A stretch of 64,000 bases of DNA from Drosophila miranda. Taxonomy: Eukaryota > Arthropoda > Insecta > Diptera > Drosophilidae. The position numbers were made by a program, and so were the translations under genes. Below are positions 55,601-64,000 of this stretch, piece by piece. Positions within the stretch are counted from its first letter, which is position 1, and each line of letters opens with the position of its first letter. The stretch spans positions 18,706,001 to 18,770,000 of the forward strand of contig NC_046676.1 in the NCBI RefSeq assembly GCF_003369915.1, in the 5' to 3' direction. The notes under the pieces were generated by a model. That model did no database searches. It saw only the letters and a program-made list of their open reading frames with translations, and was not told the origin of the DNA.

Positions 55601-58405
55601 ATGGAATGGAATTGATTACCCCAATAGACGATGGCCATAATAATGATAATATTATTACCATTTTTGGACATCTATTAATTCTGCTGTACAAATTGCACAA
55701 ATACTCATTGTGGATGTCCTTTTTGGAGCCCTCTGCTCGCATATTGATAACATAAATTCCTTAAACAAATTATTTGTGTCCTCGGCCTCTCCCTCTCCCT
55801 CTCTGCCCCTGCCTCTCCATCCACATCTAGCCTGATGGATTATTCCCCATTGTTGTCATTCTATTGTTATTATTTTAATTAGAATAATGCAGCTATTATA
55901 GTTTGTTATTGTAGCCTTGGCTCTGGTGCAGTTCTGTGGACTGTAATTTGTGTATTCAACGATTAAAATTAATTTTCTCCTCGCAATCAACTGTTGACTT
56001 CTTAGCTTTAAAGTTTGATTGAATTGATTCTGCTATCGTTATGTGCTCATCGATCGCCAAATATCGTTTACTTAATGGATTAGGTTTCCAATGGTACGGT
56101 CCATTGCGGTTTAAACACACGAAAACTAGGCGCTGATTAGGCGCTCTAAAATCATGTGATATTAGAATATACATAGCTACAAAAATGAGTTATTAAATGA
56201 AGTAATCGATAATTGAGTCGAATGATGTGAATCACGTGTATCTATCTCTATATCTATCTATATCTATATTTATCTATCTCTATATCTATCTATCTCTATA
56301 TCTATCTATCTCTATATCTATCTATCTATCGTGTATGTATCTCAATAATTTTCTAAGATACTTGACAGTTATAAAGTTTGCAGCTTTTATGGCATATGAA
56401 TTGAGAAGATCTTCAACAAACAACTGAAGAATTCCATTACGCTGATGGTTTTTGATACACTGTAAAATGTACATAGTTTTGAATATAGTATGTACATATT
56501 TTTGCTTTCCCCCCCCCCCCCCCCCCCCCCCCCGAACCTTTGATTTGAATTCTTTGTCGCTTGTCGCTTTTCGATGGCCTGCAGCTCTGATAGTAATGGC
56601 CAAAAGGCTTGACTTGAATTTACCATCACGTTTATATAGTATTTCTTTGCCAATAAATTACCATTCCTTTCGTCCCCTGCCGTGGAATCGTTGAAGTATC
56701 ATCATCGTGATTGCCAGTTATCGAATTTCCCTTTTAGCCTCGCTGCTGAACAACTTATGTCCGATTATAGCCAGTGATTTCCCCCGGCTAATGGTTCGCT
56801 TCGCTCAAATCTGTTACACAGGGCACAAGTCAATGACGTCACTTAATCCACTTTAGAATGCAACAATATGATGTCCCACTTGTCTGTGTGAGTGTGTGCG
56901 GTGTGTGCGGTGTGTGCGGTGTGTGCGGTGTGTGTCTGTCCAGTCCAGTGTTTTTTGCTGGCTCATCCACTCTCCTAGTACCCTCCTTGTCCTTCTTTGA
57001 GCTGTTCATTTTCCTCGCTTCACGCAATTTCTCGCATGTCAACAGTTCATTAGGGGGCCTCCTTTTAGTCCATCCAGTGTTTCAAAAGGGCGGGCGGATA
57101 GAGACAGTCCTTCCCCCTTCTACTGATTTTTGTATTCCAGCTATTTTCAATGAATCGCTAAAGACAATCGATAAAAATGTAGTTAAAATAAAGTTTTCTT
57201 TCGCTTGGTGGCGCGCGTGATGTTTACAGACATCAAATATATGCAGATACATATAAAAGATATACTATAAAAAACTCTGTTGACAATTCCTCGTTCTTAG
57301 TCCTCCTTTTTTTTCGGTTAACCCAATTCCCTGAAGCAGACAGAGCTCGTGTTGCACACAAAAAGTGAAACGTGAAGGATGCGGTACTGCTACTGGGGTA
57401 CGGGTTTCCTCCGAAAAATAAGAAGTAAGAGCGGAGCAATGGATAAGCGCAATTATAATTATGATTATGTCCAAAAAAGGAGGAGAGGCTGAGCCTGACA
57501 TCTTGCTTGCTTGCAGCCGCATAAAATGTTGATGTTTATTAATTTCCAGCTCCGACTCATAAATCAAGCTTGTGGCATGATCTATGAGTGGTGCTGCTGC
57601 AATGTTCTCCTTATTATCCATTATCCATCTAAAAGAATGTGTCTACAATTACGGGAATTACTGTAACCATTTAAATTTAATTTACGAGCGTCTTTTTCAT
57701 GGAAATTCTGATGGATGGTGACTTTGATGCATGCCCCAAAAAGAAGACTGTAGAATTTTTGATTAGTTCAAGGAATAAGGGATCCTGCATCCATCCCCGA
57801 ACTTCTTCCACATTTCTGACAGAAATCACCAGTGGAGGGAAGCGCGCATTAATATTTCGTAAATAGTGAGAAAAACTTTGCAATACCTGATATGTCAGAC
57901 ACTCTCCCGCATTTCCCCCGTGGCACAGACCGTACCTTCACTCCACCTTATGAATGTGATGCATTCCCTTCTCACTGATTCAATGATTATGGGGTGTGTG
58001 TGTGTGTGCTCATAGATAGGAGCATGCGACTTACCCGCCCAGCAGCAGATTCACGTTGCCGTTGACAACATTTGCATATGTCTGGGGTCCGCCAGCTCCT
58101 GCTGCGCCCCCTCCGCCTCCGACACTGCCTGCTGATCCGGATACACCACGCTGATGATACAGACCCAAGCCGCTGCTGTAGTAGGTGGTAAAGGATGATG
58201 AGGATGAGCTGGTGCCATGCTCCTGCGACTGGGACTGGGACTCCTCGCTGCTACTGCTGCTGCTGCTGCTTGGAGCGACGGATGATGATGATGATGGGGC
58301 AATGGTTGTTATGGACCCGACTGTTGAGACCGCTCTTGTTGTTGCATTGGGCGGATTCTGTGGAGTGACCGCCGCGAGCAGCGTTGCATAACGTTTCAAA
58401 GACAT
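52634..58405 (-). CDS. Single-span membrane protein with a PPxY motif and Gln-rich cytosolic tail
   Basis: Minus-strand exons 58405-58035, 55443-55293 and 53824-52634, joined across introns of 2.6 and 1.5 kb; 570 residues. The N-terminal 115 residues are Ser/Thr/Gly-rich with no Cys and no clear signal peptide. A membrane span (LLLGGAMLSLVTTILCVVCY) sits at about 119-138, followed by CCHRNIKKR, so the tail is probably cytosolic. Exon 2 continues with a conserved-looking block (WLETDPNMEIYSVEQ). Exon 3 has PPPSYDAV at about 200-207, a canonical WW-domain (Nedd4-type) binding site, then Gln runs, two near-identical WNATEMESMW/WNAGA units, a CPLCGKF pair and an acidic Asn/Thr-rich end. The layout (short ectodomain, Cys-rich juxtamembrane, PPxY) resembles adaptor proteins such as Shisa or WBP1/VOPP1. 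Family not established. Confidence 0.82.
56238..56332. repeat. TATC/TATCTC microsatellite
   Basis: About 95 bp of TCTA-type tetramers with regular CTCTA interruptions, in intron 1 of the PPxY gene. Confidence 0.9.
56509..56533. repeat. Poly-C tract of 25
   Basis: 25 uninterrupted C residues in intron 1 of the PPxY gene. The length may be uncertain because sequencing of such a run is error-prone. Confidence 0.9.
56891..56935. repeat. 9-bp tandem repeat
   Basis: Four to five copies of GTGTGTGCG in intron 1 of the PPxY gene. Confidence 0.85.
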
Positions 58406-61400
58406 TATTTCACTGGAATCCGAAAAAGACGCGAGGCAATTGCATAACGATTAGCTTTGAACACATCACAAGGCCATTAGCACGCACACCCAACACACTC
58501 ACACGCACACGACACGGCACACTCTCAGCGGGATAGTGTTCTAGTGCTAGGTGCTCTAGCCCTAAGCAAGGACAAGCACAACTTTTGCGAGGTCTAGCCC
58601 TCGCTCTGTTCAGCGCGCGCAACAACACTAACTAACATTCGATTCGACTGACAAGTCCTCACAGTGAGAGTGAAAGGAACAGCAACAGCGACAGCGACAG
58701 CGACAGCGACAGCAACGGTAACAGCAGCAGCAGTGCGATCGATTGACAAGGCAACTGATAAGAAAACTCCGTTACTCCTTTAGTTTGGCACGCGGTGGAG
58801 CCCGTAGCGGCGCCGTGCGTCTGTGCAAATGCTTTGGTTGCGCTGCTGCAACTGGGGCCCGGCTTGAGGTTGACTTTGCTGGCTAGCTGCGAGTGTCAGC
58901 AGTCAGTGTGCGCGCTGCGCTGCTCTGCCCTGCTCCGTCCCGAGCTTGGCCTGGCTTATCCTCTGCTCTACGCTCTGCTTGGGCTCTGCTGCTCGGCTCT
59001 GTTGTGTGCCCGACGAAGTTGCCTGGGCAACCGAAGCGCGTCATCAGCCTTCGGCTTGTGCTTTGGTTTTTGCTTGCCTCGGCTCTGGCTCACCCAAGGT
59101 GTAGGCATTGGAGGGTAAGGCAGTCTGGCTCTTCGGCTAGTCTAGTTACTCTCCCACTCCATCTCTCGTTGTGAACGCAACTGCGAATAGAGACTGCTGC
59201 TTTGGATATCCATACCCTTTAGGAATATACCTTGTGTTTGGGCTCCTGCTTTTCTGCTTCTGTTGGTTTCTTTTGCCTTCTGTTTGCCTGTTACATGTTG
59301 CGTTGCCCATTTTTCTTTTGCTGCAGCTGTCCCGCTCTTTCTCTGCTTGTGGTCGTGTGTGGCAGAGGGTAGTGGGGCTGACAGGAACAGTCAACTACAA
59401 AGGCCAAGCACAGCTATTTGTATTGAGCTTTCTTTGGCGACCCATCTCTTTCACTCTCACTCTCTCTCTCCTGCACTGTCTGTGAGCGATTGTGTGTTTG
59501 TGTGTGGGGTTCCTGCACGTTTCAAATCAAATTGAGCGCCAAATTCTTTTGTACGACTCGTACGGCTGTCATTATTGTTGCTTCTCCTGCTGCTACTGTT
59601 GCTGTTGCTGTCGTTGTGGCAACCGTGCATGCCATTTAAACAACACTACACTTGTCGCCAACTGACATTTTTCACGGCATGCGGCCATAAATAATAATGC
59701 GCCTCGAAAGTCACACTGCCAGTCCCACATATTGTGGCAGGCATCCAAGGTGGAATAAGTTCATGTATGTATATAAAATCATGCAATTGAAAGTCCAGAG
59801 AAAAGTACCACCTGTTGATACTGTTCAGAGGAAGCTGTAAGAACTAAAAATATTCAGTCTAGAAACATTTTCCCTGCTCCGTGTATATCCACTTATCGTA
59901 ACTAGATAAATGTGTGAATTTTCCCACCCACCGGCCATAAAATGATGCATTTGTTGTACATTTACAGTCACTTCAATGCAATGAAATTTGAAATATTTGA
60001 AAATTACCATGTTCCCCACCAAAAAACAAATGTTGAAAATTTGCATTTTGGCCACGTTTAATGGCCTGGCCATATGCAATCATCATTATAATTGCCAGCC
60101 GCTGGCAACTAATTGAAATTCATGTGTAATTTGCGCAAATTTGCTTTTAATTTATTGCCTTGCACACTCTTACAGAAGCCCAAAACTTGAGTGCGTAGGT
60201 TTGCCCAATATTCGGGGGCGGCAGTGTGCTGTTCCTGTCGACAGCTGCACACAGTCGCACAGGCGGCGAGCGGCGAGCAACGACTGCTTCAAGACCATAT
60301 GTAAATAGTTGCACGCCATTTTTACCTTCTCATTCGCTCTACCTTTATTCTTTTCTCCATTTTTTCTGTTTCTGCTTTCTCTGTTTGCTTTGTGCTCTTT
60401 GTATGTGTGTGTGTGGGGGCCGCTTTTTTGACGACGGCTTTTGGAAAGTAGAGGTGGCGAAGAGCGGGAAAGGCTAGTCGACAATCTTGAAATCCGTGCG
60501 ACTGCGACTATGGCGGCTTAACAGTCACACGGCGTAACGGTCCCTATAGTTGTTGCCTACACCTCGAGTGTCGCGCGCGCCCTGCTCAAGAGCACGTCTC
60601 CGTCGTCGTTTGTTGTTGTTGTTACTTTTGGCGGCCGTGAATGTCGCCAAAGTTGTTACAATTTTAGTTTTCCCATCTCAATCTGTGCGCTGGCATAATT
60701 TTAGATTTGTGTGGAGGAAAATTTGTCAATTCAGAAGAAGACAGGCGGCAGGACACAGAACGCAGGACGCAGGAGGGGCAACTGGCCAGCAGCTGAAAAG
60801 CTGCGCCACTTTTTGTTCTTTGTATGTCACGCCTGAGCCTTTCAACAGTTGGCAGCAGCAGACGGCGGCAGTGGCAGGCGGAAACGTGACTCATTAGAGA
60901 CGTGGATCCCGTACACACACACACACACACACATACAGACATGAGATGATGATGATGGATAGTTTTTGGCGCTTCTGGTCATTCAGTGCGGCACTGCGCA
61001 CGCGCCAAGGGTAAGGAAAACCGAATTGCGAGGGAGTCCCAGGGAAACAGTGCGTCGCCGCTGCAATGTATGCTACATTTCATACAAATATTTTCGACAG
61101 GCCGCAATTAGTGCACATATGTGCGTGCGTTTGGCGTATTTCTGTGGCAACTAATGAGGCTGTCACCGTCGAGCGACAGCAATCCTTTCTTCTTGCACCA
61201 CACACACACACCGCTCTCGCCCTCCCCCCTCGTCACTGTTTTTTAAGCATTAATTATGTACGGCCTGTTGATTTATTATTCACAGCCTTCATGGTTAATG
61301 AGGGGAAATAGCGGGAGGGAGGGGGAGGCAAAGGGTAGGTCAAGCCAAAGAATAACAGCATTGGCAACGTGACTGCCAGAAAGCAGGATATCACATGTTC

Positions 61401-62562
61401 TGCAAGATTCCTGTAATTTTTTTTTTACCATAACACATATGTATGTGCATGTGTTGCATGTCCTGGGAAAGTATTTCATATTTTCACATGAAGCCTTAAG
61501 CGTTCCAACCCCAGCATCGATTGCCACAGTCGCACGCAAAGGTTACAGGTGCGGGGTGCAGCCAGGGCGTGTGCTCCGCCCTCGCCCCGAATCCGATACG
61601 GTGCCAGGCACCAGTCAGCCAGTCAGCCAGTCACTGGTGGCAAGGTCCTGTCCTCGTTCCCTCCACTATGGAAACTTTAAAAGCGCCGTTTTTCTATTAC
61701 GAAAACGAAAATCCTAGAATCGTAGAATATTTGTGTTTCTGGGTCTCTTCTTACTCTTTTGTTAAGTAATTTGATTTGAAATCGATAAGGAAGCATTAAA
61801 CGTGATATGGCTATGGAAATATGTAAATAAAAATATATGGGGATGTGGATAGAGCTATATGAGGTGGGATATGGTGTTGGAGAGCAGAGGAAGTGGGTTT
61901 CTCCCGAATCCTTCAATACCCATCCATACCCCGCTGTATCTGCCTCTCCTCTGAGTCACTACAAGGGTGTTTAAACTTCCAATGCCAAAAAAACGGAGCC
62001 TGCTTTTTAAATTCAATACTCGAAACAAAATTTCTAGTTTATATGGAACGTTATAAAGATGAATACTCTTCCACAAAACGAAAGCTGTGTGCAGTGTAAG
62101 AAATCCTTTCATTTGTTGTCTGCCAAAGGGAGACCCAATTGTGCCTTTGTGTTTGGGGGAAAGTCGCGGAAGACAAACAATTCGGAGCTAAATGGCATGT
62201 GGCATGTGGCACGGGGCTTTGGCCTTTGCTTGGGGGTTTCCTTTGATTTTATCGCTCGTCAAGCCCCCAAGTTGCGAGCATTGATTAAAGTTCGAGGTGT
62301 CCTCGTTAATCGAGCGAAGTAGAGCAGACCGGAAAGGATAGACACGCCCATTGTCGCCCCCCATACCCCTCAATCCCATAATATGGTTCCTTATTGTTTG
62401 GTTTTGGTTCCTTGAACCTCGTTTGCCGTGAGGTGATGTGATGATGTCAGTCGCTGGGTGGATGGATGGATGGATGGGGCACTTACATACAAACGTCTGC
62501 TTTGGGGGCCCAATTATTAACCGGATATCCATCTTAATTACAGCCTACGTTATCTCTTTAAG
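58406..62562. other. Head-to-head region between the PPxY gene and fdl
   Basis: 4.2 kb, no coding exon seen. It should contain the promoter and 5' UTR of the minus-strand PPxY gene and the leader exon(s) of fdl. A hexamer CAGCGA repeat lies at 58686-58712. A possible plus-strand initiator ATTCAGTG at 60981-60988 is followed by a good donor CCAAGG/GTAAGG at 61011. An acceptor ATTACAG at 62536-62542 lies 20 bp before the fdl ATG. Pairing these as the fdl leader is speculation. CA-repeats near 60913. Confidence 0.4.
58686..58712. repeat. CAGCGA hexamer repeat
   Basis: About four and a half copies of the hexamer ACAGCG/CAGCGA, flanked by CAGCAA variants, in the upstream region of the PPxY gene. 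Confidence 0.85.
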
Positions 62563-64000
62563 ATGTCACTGGCCGTGTCGCTGCGCCGGGCTCTTCTGGT
62601 GCTCCTCTCGGGCGCCATCTTCATCCTCACCGTGCTGTACTGGAACCAGGGTGGCAGCAAGACACAGGCGTACAGCGAGGCGTTCGAACGCCCCCACAGT
62701 CACAAGGACGGCTCCTCCTTTCCCATGTGAGTGTAAAATATTAATTACGGAGATGATTCCCCGACTGAAGCCCATTCCTCTTCATTTTACAGACCCGTGG
62801 AGAAGTTTTGGACATACAAATGCGAGAATGACCGATGTATGCGGGTGAGCTATCATCCTGCGAAGACCGGCAAACGTGTCTCCTTCATCACCTGCTCAAT
62901 GACCTGCGGGTACGTCAACATCTGGCCAGCACCGACCGTCAAATCATTGGTCAGCGCCCACACAACCAGCTTCTCGGTGGAGGTTGTGCAACTGGAGCAG
63001 GACACACCGCATCGGGAGGTGCGGAAGCAGCTGCAGCTGGCCTTTGACTGTTTCCTCAAGGATCTTCGCCAGATCCAGAGACTGGACTACGCTACCAGTC
63101 CACCTGAGACGGGCGAAAGTGAATCCTCATCGTGGGCATCGCAGAACGATGTGGTAGGAGCCGCTGTTTCTGGGGAGAGGCGACCAGGTGTTCTGGAGAG
63201 TCTGGTGGTGAAGATCAACGTGCAAAAGTCCGGAGATGTCAGCTTCAGCCTGGATAACGATGAGAGCTATGAGCTGACCGCCATCAGTAAGAGACGGATT
63301 TTAGCCCGATCTTAGCCACGTCTAACATCTCCCTTTTGTTTTTTTAGCGGAAGGCCACCGCCTGCAGGTGGAGATCACGGCGAACTCGTTCTTTGGGGCC
63401 CGCCACGGCCTGTCCACGCTGCAGCAACTCATCTGGTTCGACGACGAGGATCACCTGCTGCACACGTACGTCAACAGCAAGGTGAAGGATGCCCCGAAGT
63501 TCCGCTATCGCGGCCTGATGCTGGATACCTCACGCCACTTTTTCTCGGTGGAGGCGATCAAGCGAACGATCGTGGGAATGGGTCTGTCCAAGCTGAATCG
63601 CTTCCACTGGCATCTGACAGATGCGCAGAGCTTTCCGTATATCTCGCGCAACTATCCGGAGCTGGCCGAGCACGGGGCCTACTCGGAGGGCGAGACGTAC
63701 ACGGAGCAGGATGTGCGCGAGGTGGCCGACTTTGCCAAGATCCATGGCGTGCAGGTGATACCGGAGATCGATGCACCGGCCCATGCCGGCAATGGCTGGG
63801 ACTGGGGGCCCAAGAGGGGCATGGGCGAGCTGGCCGTGTGCATCAATCAGCAGCCGTGGAGCTTCTACTGCGGAGAGCCACCGTGCGGGCAGCTTAATCC
63901 GAAGAACAACCACACCTACCTCATACTGCAGCGCCTCTACGAGGAGCTGCTGCAGGCGACGGGGCCCACGGACCTCTTTCATCTGGGCGGCGACGAGGTG
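62563..64000 (+). CDS. fdl: Beta-N-acetylglucosaminidase fused lobes, GH20 family (partial, 3' end outside window)
   Basis: Golgi-type enzyme that in flies removes the GlcNAc added to the alpha-1,3 arm of N-glycans, giving paucimannose glycans. Exons 62563-62726, 62793-63286 and 63348 to beyond the right edge; 437 codons visible. A type II signal anchor (RRALLVLLSGAIFILTVLYW) is at 8-27. The GH20 N-terminal domain has FWTYKCENDRCMRV. The barrel begins at FRYRGLMLDTSRHFF, then KLNRFHWHLTDAQSFPY, the VIPEIDAPAHAG strand, CGEPPCGQLNP, and finally FHLGGDEV at the last codon: the catalytic Asp-Glu pair is the end of the window. The ATG at 62563 follows an acceptor 20 bp upstream, so the 5' UTR is spliced. 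I recall the fly gene as CG8824. Confidence 0.95.

Noticed and set aside
1..64000. CRISPR array, operon, prophage or insertion-sequence content
   Set aside because: Introns, polyadenylation signals and fly promoter motifs throughout show eukaryotic DNA; no spaced direct-repeat array exists.

Overview
The window is insect nuclear DNA, almost certainly from a Drosophila species. It has short GT-AG introns of about 50-80 bp, AATAAA polyadenylation signals, TATCGATA (DRE) and CGGTCACACTG (Ohler motif 1) core-promoter elements, many CAG/CTG and CA repeats, and proteins that read as clear fly orthologues. The gene set and most of the order match what I remember of D. melanogaster chromosome arm 2R (Muller element C, about 49A-50E). 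A single TGIF homeobox gene, where I remember two tandem genes in D. melanogaster, points to a different species. An obscura-group fly is a guess only.

Layout, left to right. A divergent pair Usp20-33 (minus, cut by the left edge) and Snrk kinase (plus) shares a DRE-rich promoter. Opa1, the mitochondrial fusion dynamin, follows on plus and converges on a monocarboxylate-transporter-like gene on minus. About 8.7 kb of non-coding DNA comes next, with scattered TATA boxes, simple repeats and a G-quadruplex-type TTTGGGG array; it probably holds leader exons of the transporter. A compact housekeeping block follows: an intronless XRCC2-like RecA-fold gene, EMC7, Rrp42 (exosome), Prosbeta1 (20S proteasome), a second MCT-like transporter, a ZAD zinc-finger gene, Ufc1 (UFM1 conjugation) and a TMEM131 homologue. 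Next are a mitochondrial-looking helical protein, a domesticated piggyBac-derived gene that has lost part of its catalytic triad, and the TALE homeobox gene achi/vis. The right third is gene-poor: a three-exon PPxY membrane protein in long introns, then the start of fused lobes (fdl), a GH20 hexosaminidase cut by the right edge at its catalytic Asp-Glu pair.

I re-spliced every gene by hand. All introns quoted are GT-AG, and exon lengths keep frame to the stop in every complete gene. Gene ends are very close in several places: EMC7/Rrp42 stops are 108 bp apart, Rrp42/Prosbeta1 starts 214 bp apart, and the helical gene/piggyBac gene stops 170 bp apart.

No obviously new multi-gene system is visible. 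The most notable unexplained structure is a short dispersed repeat family. Four clear copies lie in the same orientation just upstream of plus-strand genes. One abuts the Opa1 motif-1 promoter element, and two flank a perfect 34-bp palindrome at 41104-41137. Other leads are a candidate 78-bp cassette exon in Opa1, an in-frame intron inside the Opa1 GTPase domain, the catalytically broken piggyBac derivative with an AT-hook, and an intron of Prosbeta1 exactly at the propeptide cleavage point.
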